Assembly (NCBI RefSeq): GCF_000242895.2
Contig: NC_021171.1
Span: forward strand, 406,001 to 470,000
DNA from: Bacillus sp. 1NLA3E
GTDB taxonomy: Bacteria; Bacillota; Bacilli; Bacillales; Cytobacillaceae
DNA: 64,000 nucleotides
Reading direction: 5' to 3'
Shown: positions 7,642 through 15,492 of the stretch, piece by piece
Layout of the letters: the number at the start of each line of letters is the position of its first letter
How positions within the stretch are numbered: position 1 is the first letter of the stretch
Position numbers and translations under genes: made by a program
The notes under the pieces: generated by a model
Told to the model about the DNA's origin: nothing
Database searches by the model: none
Seen by the model: only the letters and a program-made list of their open reading frames with translations

Positions 7642-7692
7642 GGTGCCTGACCCCCGGTGCGTTACCGCATAAACGTAGTGGGGGTCAGGCAC
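7642..7692. repeat. GGTGCCTGACCCC palindromic repeat
   Basis: Arms GGTGCCTGACCCCC and GGGGGTCAGGCAC around a GCGTTACCGCATAAACGTA core. The right arm overlaps the 3' end of the minus-strand DMT permease gene and supplies its last sense codon and TGA stop. Confidence 0.8.
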
Positions 7693-8638
7693 TTATTCTT
7701 TGTTTGTTTTTTCTTTGTCGTGAGTTTTTGATGATTACTTTCCAGATGTCTGAGCCAATCAGAACGCCTGCTATAATTAATAGGAAGCCAATAATCTGGG
7801 TAGCAACAATTTGTTCATTTAAGAAGATGACTGCACTGATGAGGGCAAAGAATGGATTTAAATTAATAAAAACGGATGCTTCAGCAGCCCCAATTTGGCC
7901 TATTGCAAAGTTGTAGACCATATGACCTAGTGCGGTTGCAATAAAAGCAGAAGCAAAAAATACCATCCAGATGTTAAATGACCCTTCCGCTAAACTGTTA
8001 AGACCGTTTGGCTCCTCCACTAAGCTAATCAGAAATAAAACCCCAGAACCAATTAAAAGCATATAACCTGTCATAAGCCTTGGATCTAAGGATCTGGATA
8101 TCTTACTGATAAAAATAAAGCTGATTGCCTGTGAAAGAATTGCCAGAAATACATAAAGATCCCCGATTGACACCGAACCGATACTTCCATTTTTCAAAAC
8201 CACTAAGGCTACTCCTGTGAACCCAAGTATTACGCCAACAATTCGAGCCATCGTAATCGAGCTTCCTAAAAAGATAATTGCTAGAATAGTTGTTAATAAA
8301 GGTCCCAATCCTAGAATAAGTCCACCATTCGAGGCAGTCGTGGTTTTAAGTCCAATCGATAAAAAGTAATGATGGCCAACAACATTAAAAATGGCCCCGA
8401 TGATGATAAATTTAAATTCCCTTTTTGACGGAAGTCGTACTTTTTTCATTAAGGCAAGAATGATAAACACACAAACTCCAGCAGTAAAGATACGAAAAGC
8501 TGTCACAGTCACTGGCATAAAGGTTGTTACAATTAATTTTGTAGCGATGACATTTAATCCCCAAGCTGCCATAACCAAAATTAAGGTTAAGTAAATCAAT
8601 TTCTTATTTCGTGTTACCAATACTTTCACTTCTTTCAA
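7685..8638 (-). CDS. EamA-type (DMT superfamily) permease
   Basis: 317 residues with about ten transmembrane helices in two EamA repeats (roughly residues 14-145 and 160-300), the drug/metabolite transporter layout; the second repeat ends in the typical EQI...IIGFLLIIAGV motif. Substrate unknown. The start is uncertain: TTG 8638 has a poor ribosome binding site, and GTG 8629 is an alternative. The stop codon is inside a dispersed palindromic repeat, so the extreme C-terminus (ISA) may have been remodelled by repeat insertion. Confidence 0.85.
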   Translation of the reverse strand: MKEVKVLVTRNKKLIYLTLILVMAAWGLNVIATKLIVTTFMPVTVTAFRIFTAGVCVFIILALMKKVRLPSKREFKFIIIGAIFNVVGHHYFLSIGLKTTTASNGGLILGLGPLLTTILAIIFLGSSITMARIVGVILGFTGVALVVLKNGSIGSVSIGDLYVFLAILSQAISFIFISKISRSLDPRLMTGYMLLIGSGVLFLISLVEEPNGLNSLAEGSFNIWMVFFASAFIATALGHMVYNFAIGQIGAAEASVFINLNPFFALISAVIFLNEQIVATQIIGFLLIIAGVLIGSDIWKVIIKNSRQRKNKQRISA

Positions 8639-8940
8639 TTCAGTTAGTTCGAGATTTTTTACATGATAATAATCATTGTAATATAAAAGTATTTAATATG
8701 GTGGGAAAATTTTTGGAAATAGATTACCTGGCAATCCATTCCTAACAGCAAAGCAAGGATATCAATTTCATCGAAGTGGTATAAATGGAAATGTAAGCGT
8801 TACATAAACATTAGCAAAAAGTTCACAGGAAGCTTAAATAAAATGAGTTAAAATAATGAAGGGTAAATATATCTGTTACGTACTTCACAAAAAATTATAT
8901 TTAAAATATTATTTCTGGTCTTTGAAAGGAACTGATCAAC
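8639..8940. other. Intergenic region with a 15-bp near-palindrome
   Basis: A 302-bp divergent promoter region. ATGTAAGCGTTACAT (8791-8805) has perfect ATGTAA/TTACAT arms; it resembles a CcpA cre site but is one base short of the consensus spacing. No ORF or repeat was seen. Confidence 0.35.
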
Positions 8941-9771
8941 ATGTCGTTTTACAAGCCGGAACAAATTGCCAGCATTACGGTTGAGAATGGGACGAAAAAA
9001 ACAAAATATCCATTGTTGAAAACTGTAATATTGGGGTTCCAGGCAGGCGCATTTATCTCATTAGGATACCTGCTTTTTATTCGTGTTACCGCTACATTAA
9101 CAGGAGATTTTGCCGGGATTGGCTCTATTTTAGGAGCATCTCTTTTTCCAATCGGACTTATTTTAACTTTAATTGCAGGCGGAGAACTATTAACCGGAAA
9201 TATGATGGCTGTACCATTAGCCAGGCTGGCAGGGAAAATAACTACAAAACAGCTGATCTATAATTGGTTTTTAATCACGGTTAGTAATTTTATTGGAGCT
9301 ATTTTTGTAGCTTATGTTTTTGGTCATATTGTTGGACTCACCGAAACTGCTCCTTTTTTAGAAAAAACGGTAAGTATCGCAGAACATAAGTTAGATGTTA
9401 CTTTTGCACAAGCTTTCTTCTCAGGAATTGGCTGCAATTGGCTGGTTGCTGCTGCAGTTTGGTTATCCTACGGTTCAGAGGATATGACGGGAAAAATTCT
9501 TGGAATTTGGTTCCCGACGATGACTTTTGTGGCAATTGGATTTCAACACGTTGTGGCAAATATGTTTGTCATTCCGGCGGCTATTTTTGCAGGTCACTTC
9601 ACTTGGATTGAATATCTTCATAACTTCGTTCCTGTCTTTTTAGGAAATGCAGTTGGGGGATCAGTCTTTGTTGCCCTAGCTTATTATCAAGCATATAAGA
9701 AAAGCCTTGTGAAAATTGAGCCTCAAGTACAAAAATCAAATGTTTCTGCCATAAAGAGAGGCGGAATGTAA
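8941..9771 (+). CDS. Formate/nitrite transporter (FNT) family channel
   Basis: 276 residues with six hydrophobic helices. FNT features: GFQAGAFISLGYL in helix 1, the GGELLTGNMM segment of the helix-2 break, GIGCNWLV and FQHVVANMFVIP in the later half. FNT proteins are pentameric channels for formate, nitrite, hydrosulfide or related small anions. A GAAAGGAAC site lies just before the ATG. The stop overlaps the next start (TAATG at 9769-9773), so it is co-transcribed with two DUF3147 proteins; this association suggests shared function but does not reveal the substrate. Confidence 0.88.
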   Translation: MSFYKPEQIASITVENGTKKTKYPLLKTVILGFQAGAFISLGYLLFIRVTATLTGDFAGIGSILGASLFPIGLILTLIAGGELLTGNMMAVPLARLAGKITTKQLIYNWFLITVSNFIGAIFVAYVFGHIVGLTETAPFLEKTVSIAEHKLDVTFAQAFFSGIGCNWLVAAAVWLSYGSEDMTGKILGIWFPTMTFVAIGFQHVVANMFVIPAAIFAGHFTWIEYLHNFVPVFLGNAVGGSVFVALAYYQAYKKSLVKIEPQVQKSNVSAIKRGGM

Positions 9772-10136
9772 TGACTGGGGTATCGCTCACTGCCCTATTG
9801 ATCAGGTTCCTTCTAGGTGGAACCGCCGTCGTTGTCGCCACCCTTGTGGCAAGGAAGCTTGGAGAAAAGGCAGGCGGAATCTTTGCTGCATTTCCAGCTG
9901 TTTATCTGGCTGCATTACTAACGAATCGCTTGGATTTTAATGGAGAAGAGTTGATTAGTCATTCTATTCTTCTGTCCAAAGGGGCAATGATTGGCATGGG
10001 GATTAATATTCTAGTGGCGATTGTTGCTGGTTATATATTACCGAGACAAGGGTGGAAGCTTGGGCTTGTTCAAACCGTTTTATGCTGGTTTGCCGTATCG
10101 ATTGTGGTCGTATTCCTCACATCACATACTTTTTAA
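9771..10136 (+). CDS. DUF3147-like small membrane protein
   Basis: 121 residues, four predicted transmembrane helices, glycine-rich first helix (FLLGGTAVVVATLVA) followed by GGIFAAFPAVYLAALL, a signature shared with the next gene. Start overlaps the FNT gene by one base. It is probably half of a two-protein membrane complex, since the adjacent gene is a paralogue. Function unknown. Confidence 0.75.
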   Translation: MTGVSLTALLIRFLLGGTAVVVATLVARKLGEKAGGIFAAFPAVYLAALLTNRLDFNGEELISHSILLSKGAMIGMGINILVAIVAGYILPRQGWKLGLVQTVLCWFAVSIVVVFLTSHTF

Positions 10137-10148
10137 AAGGTGGGAATC

Positions 10149-10550
10149 ATGAATAAACATGATTTGTTAATTCGATTTTTACTTGGCGGGACTGCCGTCA
10201 TGTTCAGCTATCTAGTCACGGTATTTTCACCATGGAAGATATTAGCGGGAATTTTTGCCGCGTTTCCAGCTGTAATGCTTACCGCAGTATTAATGGTCGG
10301 GATTGCATCCGGGTCAAAAAAGGCAGCAAGAATTGCTAGCGGGTCAGTATTTGGAATGATTGGTGGAGTTGTTTGCGTTTTAACGGTTTTACTGGTTTTA
10401 CAAATGAGTCATCAATGGATGTTAAGCATTATCTTAGGACTGGCATTATGGCTTGGAAGCTCTATATCGATCGCCTTATTTAGAGATAAACTAAAAACCC
10501 GTGTAGTCCGGAGCAATTTCATAGGAAAAGCGGAAGCGCTTGGTAAATGA
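10149..10550 (+). CDS. DUF3147-like small membrane protein, paralogue of the preceding gene
   Basis: 133 residues. Both copies share RFLLGGTAV at the N-terminus and GIFAAFPAV in helix 2, so they arose by duplication and may pair as a heterodimer. ATG 10149 is chosen because AAAGGTGGG (10136-10144) lies 4 nt upstream; a GTG at 10140 falls inside that site. The operon ends with a strong terminator at 10592. No substrate or partner other than the FNT channel is suggested by context. Confidence 0.75.
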   Translation: MNKHDLLIRFLLGGTAVMFSYLVTVFSPWKILAGIFAAFPAVMLTAVLMVGIASGSKKAARIASGSVFGMIGGVVCVLTVLLVLQMSHQWMLSIILGLALWLGSSISIALFRDKLKTRVVRSNFIGKAEALGK

Positions 10551-10591
10551 AGTCCACAAGTCATTTAGCGGCTTGAGCAGGACAATTAAAG

Positions 10592-10633
10592 AAAAAAGGT
10601 CTGATTCCAAAATCTGGATTCAGACCTTTTTTT
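10592..10633 (+). terminator. Intrinsic terminator after the FNT/DUF3147 operon
   Basis: Stem AAGGTCTGA with TCAGACCTT plus inner TTCCA/TGGAT pairs, followed by T7. Confidence 0.85.
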
Positions 10634-10636
10634 AAA

Positions 10637-10716
10637 GTCTGTGTTAAAGCTCAATGTTGATTTTTTGCACAAAGTTGATTGAAAGCGGAAATCAACACTC
10701 TAATTTAACACAGCCT
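10637..10716. repeat. Dispersed repeat, shell type 1, short form (no GC-rich core)
   Basis: Terminal inverted repeats CTGTGTTAAAGCTCAATG and its mirrored partner ending ...TTTAACACAGCCT enclose GTTGATT-GAAAGCGGAA-ATCAAC. Compared with the full copies at 16267 and 62900 it lacks the 104-108-bp GC-rich core and is otherwise colinear. Confidence 0.8.
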
Positions 10717-10787
10717 AAAAATAAATAGGCTAACGCTGTAAAATAAACTACAGTTATTATATGATCATATATATTAAAGGTTAAAGG

Positions 10788-11411
10788 ATGAGGAATTTGA
10801 AAAAGCAGAATAAGGTAGGTTTGTTGGTTGACGTTGAGACAACTGGATTAGGTCCAGATTCTGATGAAATAATTGAAATAGCTTTAAATTTATTCTCTTA
10901 TCGAGAAGAAACAGGCGAAATAATCGACATTCTAGACCAAGACTCGTTTTTACGAGAACCGCTATCTGCATCGGCCATTAGAAATTATGACAATGCTTAC
11001 CGAGTTCACGGGATCCCATTTGAATTAGTTGCTGGAAAAAGCTTTTTGGATGGGAAAATTAAATCGTACTTTAGTCAATCAGATGCGGTTTTTGCTCATA
11101 ATGCTTCTTTCGACCGAAGTTTCCTTTATCGAATGTATCCGGAAGTGAATGAATTAAATTGGTATTGTACGATGAGAAGTATTAAATGGAAGGGTTACGG
11201 TTTTCCGAATAGTAAGCTACTAACCTTATTGAGTGCACATAATATTACCGATTATCAAACACATAGAGCTCTTGATGATATTACCTATTTAATGGAGTTG
11301 TTAAAAAAATCAAATCCAAATGGAGATCTCTACCTGAGAGAGGCACTTGAATATGGCCCGATGCGAAGATATCAACCTGCAACAGCCAAAATAAAGAGAA
11401 TCCATCTTTGA
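10788..11411 (+). CDS. DEDDh 3'-5' exonuclease (DnaQ-like)
   Basis: 207 residues. Exonuclease motifs are in order: Exo I DVETTG (residues 15-20), Exo II HNASFDRSFL, and Exo III H-RALDD, giving the DEDDh catalytic set. Such enzymes trim DNA or RNA 3' ends; DNA polymerase III epsilon and RNase T are relatives. It is a stand-alone gene between a dispersed repeat and the cobalamin riboswitches, with no obvious partner. ATG 10788 follows GTTAAAGGATG, a modest site. Substrate cannot be told from sequence. Confidence 0.82.
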   Translation: MRNLKKQNKVGLLVDVETTGLGPDSDEIIEIALNLFSYREETGEIIDILDQDSFLREPLSASAIRNYDNAYRVHGIPFELVAGKSFLDGKIKSYFSQSDAVFAHNASFDRSFLYRMYPEVNELNWYCTMRSIKWKGYGFPNSKLLTLLSAHNITDYQTHRALDDITYLMELLKKSNPNGDLYLREALEYGPMRRYQPATAKIKRIHL

Positions 11412-11534
11412 TATGAAACAACTATTTTCCAAATTATTCATTTAGTTGTTGAAAAATGGAGAATATTAAGATAACATGTATGATAGTTTCAATTTGAAAT
11501 TGTAATATCCAAAAAAGTTAATATTTTCGTAGTA

Positions 11535-11712
11535 AATTAAGGTGCCATTCGGCTTAATAGGGAATCTGGTAAAATCCAGAACTGCCCCCGCAACTGTAAG
11601 TGTGGACGAAAAAGGAGAACCACTGTATAAAAATACTTTTCCTTGAGGAGGTATATTGTACGGGAAGGTCCTTGAGTAGGACGATACACGAGTCAGGAGA
11701 CCTAGCTTAATT
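11535..11712 (+). ncRNA. Cobalamin riboswitch 1 (first of a tandem pair)
   Basis: Contains GGTGCC near the 5' side, GGGAATCTGGTAAAATCC, GCCCCCGCAACTGTAAG, and the B12 box AGTCAGGAGACCTAGC, in canonical order and spacing. It is followed by a terminator at 11790, so it should act at transcription: adenosylcobalamin binding is expected to favour termination. Confidence 0.92.
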
Positions 11713-11789
11713 GAAATGAGTTTCAACTTCTTCGGGGATTGAGGATGTGAAACGATAGCAACTTAAGAAACTATGTTTGCTTTCGTTTT

Positions 11790-11822
11790 ATCCATCCAAT
11801 TTTTGTTGGATGGATTTTTTAA
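11790..11822 (+). terminator. Expression-platform terminator of riboswitch 1
   Basis: Perfect 10-bp stem ATCCATCCAA with TTGGATGGAT followed by T6. It lies between the two riboswitches. Confidence 0.88.
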
Positions 11823-11849
11823 TTCCTTTGGAAACAACTAAATAATGTT

Positions 11850-12020
11850 TAGGAAAAGGTGCGCAATCGCTTGAATGGATTGCGTGAAAAGGGAAGTACG
11901 GTAATAATCCGTCACGGTACCCGCCACTGTAATGGTGAGTATCATTGCCTATTGTCACTAACATTTGTTGGGAAGACGCAATGATATGATGATCCAAAGT
12001 CAGGAGACCTGCCTTGACCT
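11850..12020 (+). ncRNA. Cobalamin riboswitch 2 (second of a tandem pair)
   Basis: Contains AAAAGGTGC, AAAAGGGAAGTACGGT, CGGTACCCGCCACTGTAA and the B12 box AAGTCAGGAGACCTGCC. It differs considerably from riboswitch 1 in the peripheral stem (11940-11985), so it is not a recent duplication. A second terminator follows at 12108. Confidence 0.92.
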
Positions 12021-12107
12021 AGACACTTCTGTAAACCTACGGGCCTATGGGTGGAAGTGCTGATTGAATGCAATACAATGCTGTTTTGTATGTATGTATT
12101 TATTTAT

Positions 12108-12135
12108 GCACCCCTACTTTGGTAGGGGTGCTTTT
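12108..12135 (+). terminator. Expression-platform terminator of riboswitch 2
   Basis: Perfect 10-bp GC-rich stem GCACCCCTAC with GTAGGGGTGC, then TTTT. It ends 23 nt before the first gene of the cobalamin operon. Confidence 0.82.
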
Positions 12136-12158
12136 GGCTTTTAAAGGGGGGACGGGAA

Positions 12159-12872
12159 GTGAAACTTTTTACTTTTGCATTGTTAGCCATTTTATTAGGA
12201 ATGAAACATGGTGTAGACGGTGACCATGTTGCGGCGATTGCCGATATGGTTGGGAGCGAGGAAAAAAAACGGAAACAAATTTCGCTCGGAGTGATGTATG
12301 CATTAGGGCATGGCACAATAGTGTTCTTGATTGGCTTGATATCCATCTATTTAGGTTTAGAAATGCCTGACTCAACCCGGGAAGTGATGGAGGGATTAGT
12401 ATGCGTTACGCTGATTATTCTTGGGGGATTTATGATTTATTCGTTGTTTCGGCAAAAAGGAGATTACAAATATAAAAGCAGGGTACAGATTGTTTTCCAG
12501 TTTTTCGGGAAATTAATACAAAAAACAAACCTTATAGAAAAAGGTAAAAACCTTTCATCATTCAAAATAGGTATCTTAAGTGCAGCCATTATCGGAACCA
12601 TTCATGGTATTGGGGTAGAAAGTCCAACACAAATAGCTGTACTTACAAATGTAAGTGGTGGTAATAATTTTGAAACAGCCACAGTTCAATTGATTTTGTT
12701 TGTAGTAGGATTGTTAATCTCAACCATGCTCATCGCCATATTACTGACTTGGGGATTTTTGAAAGCAAGGCTGAAAAAGAACCTTTTTCTTGTGCTCGGC
12801 TTTGTGACAGGGCTGTATAGTTTGGGGCTAGGTTTAAATATGCTCGTTGAGATCATAAAAGGGGGAGTTTGA
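12159..12872 (+). CDS. NiCoT-like cobalt/nickel permease
   Basis: 237 residues, about six to seven helices. The first helix has KHGVDGDHVAAIAD, a variant of the NiCoT metal signature H-x4-DH; the second has ALGHGTIV (compare LGHSTVV) and the later GTIHGIGVESPTQ corresponds to the third NiCoT motif. GTG start with a strong AAAGGGGGG site. As first gene of a B12-riboswitch-controlled operon it most likely imports Co2+ for CbiX. It differs enough from HoxN/NixA that transport should be considered inferred. Confidence 0.82.
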   Translation: MKLFTFALLAILLGMKHGVDGDHVAAIADMVGSEEKKRKQISLGVMYALGHGTIVFLIGLISIYLGLEMPDSTREVMEGLVCVTLIILGGFMIYSLFRQKGDYKYKSRVQIVFQFFGKLIQKTNLIEKGKNLSSFKIGILSAAIIGTIHGIGVESPTQIAVLTNVSGGNNFETATVQLILFVVGLLISTMLIAILLTWGFLKARLKKNLFLVLGFVTGLYSLGLGLNMLVEIIKGGV

Positions 12873-12873
12873 G

Positions 12874-14523
12874 TTGAAAGGAAAGTTGCTGGTAATTGGA
12901 TTTGGACCAGGTAGTTTTGATCATGTGACCGATCGGGCGCGTGAAGCAATCAAAGAAAGTAATATGGTGATTGGTTATAGTACGTATGTTGACTTAATAG
13001 AAGGTCTATTAACAGACCAGGAGATTATTAGCACGGGTATGACTGAAGAGGTGAGCCGGGCCCAGGAGGCAGTTAAGCAGGCCGAACTTGGTAACAAAGT
13101 GGCGGTTATTTCTAGTGGGGACGCTGGGGTGTACGGTATGGCAGGGCTAATCTATGAAGTGTTAATTGAAAAAGGCTGGAAAAAAGAGACAGGTGTTGAG
13201 GTTGAAATTATTCCAGGTATCTCGGCCATTAATTCCTGTGCATCCTTACTCGGGGCCCCCGTGATGCATGATGCTTGTACAATCAGTTTGAGTGATCATT
13301 TAACACCATGGAATTTAATTGAAAAAAGAATTGAAGCAGCTGCTAGTACTGATTTTGTCATCGCTCTTTATAATCCGAAAAGTGGAAGAAGAACGAGACA
13401 AATCGAAGAGGCCCAAAAAATTCTATTAAAATATCGTTCGCCTGAAACTCCTGTCGGATTAGTAAAAAGTGCGTATCGTGACCGCCAACAAGTGATTGTC
13501 ACGAACTTAAAAGAAATGCTAGAACATGAGATTGGGATGTTAACAACAGTTATCATCGGAAATTCAGCAACATTTTTATATGAAGGATTAATGATTACAC
13601 CAAGAGGATATCAGCGGAAATACACTTTAGGTCAAACGGAGCAACCACTTAAGCTTCATCAACGTCTGCAAAAGGATGCCGAGCCATGGGCTCTTGAACA
13701 GTTTAGCCAAGCGATAGGTCAGCAAAATGAACATAAGGCTGAAGTCTCTTTAAGAGAAATAGCAGAACTAGCTTTGAAAGCTGTTTCGAGTGAAAAACAT
13801 GAACAAATTGGACTTTCTGTAACTAATCAAACGTTTGATCAAATAGAGCGTTCCGCAACTAATCAAACGTTTGATCAAATTTTCGAACTAGCTGTAAGCC
13901 CTGGTGTTGCCAATAAACAGTTCACCGCAAAGCAAATGATTATTTTAGCAGAGGTAGTCGGTGAAAAGGGGGTTATCGAATACACCCAAGATCACAATAT
14001 GAAACTTCAAGTACCCACTTCAGACCCTAATCAAATCATTAAAATCCTAACCGAAGCCGGGTTCATTCTTTCGCCTGTAGGTGATGTTTTGACGGTCAAA
14101 GCGTGCGATTTTTGTGATGGGGACAAGCGAGATCCAATTCCTTATGCAGAAGAACTACAAAATCGGCTTGGAGGAATGGAACTTCCTAAAGAACTCAAAC
14201 TTGGTTTTAATGGCTGCGGTATGGCGTGTTACGGTGCTGTAAAAGAGGACATTGGGATTGTCTATCGTCAAGGAGCATTTGATTTATTTATTGGTGGTAA
14301 AACTGCCGGTCGAACGGCTCATCCTGGACAAATCGTGGCTGAGGGAATTGACCCTTCCAAAATAGTGGGCATTGTTGAAAATATTATTGCTGACTATAAC
14401 AATAGAGCCTACCCAAATGAGCGTTTTTATAAGTTTTTTAAACGGGTAAAACAAGTAGAAGGTTTTATTTTTGTAGATATTATGCCGAAGCTACAAATAG
14501 CAGAAGCAGCGTGTGGTGAATAA
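12874..14523 (+). CDS. cbiH60: Cobalt-factor III methyltransferase CbiH60: CbiH/CobJ fused to a nitrite/sulfite reductase-like Fe-S domain
   Basis: 549 residues. Residues 1 to about 240 form the SAM-dependent tetrapyrrole methylase that methylates C17 and contracts the ring (GFGPGSFDHVT, SSGDAGVYGMAG, PGISAINS). The C-terminal part from about residue 345 is a sulfite-reductase half-domain with CDFCDGD and NGCGMACYG cysteines for a [4Fe-4S] cluster, as in B. megaterium CbiH60. TTG start one nucleotide after the permease stop. The linker holds a 36-bp tandem duplication (13821-13880) encoding TNQTFDQI twice. Expected to act after CbiL in the anaerobic branch. Confidence 0.95.
   Translation: MKGKLLVIGFGPGSFDHVTDRAREAIKESNMVIGYSTYVDLIEGLLTDQEIISTGMTEEVSRAQEAVKQAELGNKVAVISSGDAGVYGMAGLIYEVLIEKGWKKETGVEVEIIPGISAINSCASLLGAPVMHDACTISLSDHLTPWNLIEKRIEAAASTDFVIALYNPKSGRRTRQIEEAQKILLKYRSPETPVGLVKSAYRDRQQVIVTNLKEMLEHEIGMLTTVIIGNSATFLYEGLMITPRGYQRKYTLGQTEQPLKLHQRLQKDAEPWALEQFSQAIGQQNEHKAEVSLREIAELALKAVSSEKHEQIGLSVTNQTFDQIERSATNQTFDQIFELAVSPGVANKQFTAKQMIILAEVVGEKGVIEYTQDHNMKLQVPTSDPNQIIKILTEAGFILSPVGDVLTVKACDFCDGDKRDPIPYAEELQNRLGGMELPKELKLGFNGCGMACYGAVKEDIGIVYRQGAFDLFIGGKTAGRTAHPGQIVAEGIDPSKIVGIVENIIADYNNRAYPNERFYKFFKRVKQVEGFIFVDIMPKLQIAEAACGE
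13821..13880 (+). repeat. Tandem repeat in the CbiH60 linker
   Basis: A 24-bp sequence with a palindromic centre (ATCAAACGTTTGAT) occurs at 13821-13844 and 13857-13880, a 36-bp period. It keeps the reading frame and lengthens the interdomain linker by 12 residues. Confidence 0.85.
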
Positions 14524-14568
14524 TTAATAACCAAAGTGCACCAACCATCGTACAAAGGGGGAAATATT

Positions 14569-15492
14569 TTGCAAGCAATTTTATTTGTAGGGCATGGAAG
14601 CAGGGATTCGGAAGGGAACGATCAAGTACGCCAATTTATTGGAAACATGCGGGATCGCTTAGACGATTCATTATTAGTCGAAACCAGCTTTTTAGAATTT
14701 GAGCTACCTAATATGTATCAAGGAATGGATACATGTGTGAATAAAGGGGCTAGTCATATTGTGGTCATTCCCATTATGCTACTTCCGGCTGGTCATTCAA
14801 AGATTCATATCCCAACAGCAATAGACGCAGCACGCAAAAAATACCCACAGGTCCAGTTTACTTATGGTAGACCGATTGGGATTCATGAGGAAACCATCTC
14901 GATTTTAGCAACAAGACTATCAGAAATTGGTGAGGATATTGAAAAGCCTGCTGAAAATTCTGCTGTGTTGTTGTTAGGACGAGGTGGAAGTGACCCTGAT
15001 GCCAACAGTGATTTATATAAAATGAGCAGATTGTTTTGGGAAAAAACCAAGTATGAATTAGTAGAATCGGCTTTTATGGGTGTTACAAATCCGCTTGTTA
15101 ATGAGGGGATAGAACGTTGCATTAAGCTCGGGGCAAAAAGAATCGTCATTTTACCTTACTTTCTGTTTACAGGTATTTTAATCAAACGGCTCGAAAAAAT
15201 GATTGGGCAATTTCAAACGAAATATCCTGGGGTAGAGTTTAAATTAGCAGGTTATTTCGGGTTTCATCCAAAATTAGAAACCATTTTAATGGATCGCGTC
15301 CAAGAGGCGCTCCAGGATGAAGTGAAAATGAACTGCGATACATGTCAATATCGAATCGATGCAATGGAGCATATCCATCATAGTCATGACCACGGGCATA
15401 GTCATGATCACGACCACGGGCATAGTCATGATCACGATCACGGGCATCACCATGATCACGACCACAAACAAAATGTAGGGCTACCGAGATGA
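14569..15492 (+). CDS. cbiX: Sirohydrochlorin cobaltochelatase CbiX (long form, His-rich tail)
   Basis: 307 residues from TTG 14569, chosen because AAAGGGGG (14556-14563) lies 5 nt upstream; a GTG at 14536 has no site. Two tandem chelatase halves are visible: FVGHGSRDSEGN near the start and LLLGRGGSDPDANSD in the second half. The C-terminal region carries CDTCQYR, the Fe-S cysteine pair described for Bacillus CbiX, then a tail of about 35 residues of repeated GHSHDHDH. The enzyme inserts Co2+ into sirohydrochlorin, the committing step of the anaerobic pathway; the His tail probably stores or delivers metal. Stop overlaps cobK (ATGA). Confidence 0.95.
   Translation: MQAILFVGHGSRDSEGNDQVRQFIGNMRDRLDDSLLVETSFLEFELPNMYQGMDTCVNKGASHIVVIPIMLLPAGHSKIHIPTAIDAARKKYPQVQFTYGRPIGIHEETISILATRLSEIGEDIEKPAENSAVLLLGRGGSDPDANSDLYKMSRLFWEKTKYELVESAFMGVTNPLVNEGIERCIKLGAKRIVILPYFLFTGILIKRLEKMIGQFQTKYPGVEFKLAGYFGFHPKLETILMDRVQEALQDEVKMNCDTCQYRIDAMEHIHHSHDHGHSHDHDHGHSHDHDHGHHHDHDHKQNVGLPR

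Noticed and set aside
8791-8805. CcpA cre site
   Set aside because: ATGTAAGCGTTACAT is one base short of the cre consensus; it is recorded only as a palindrome.
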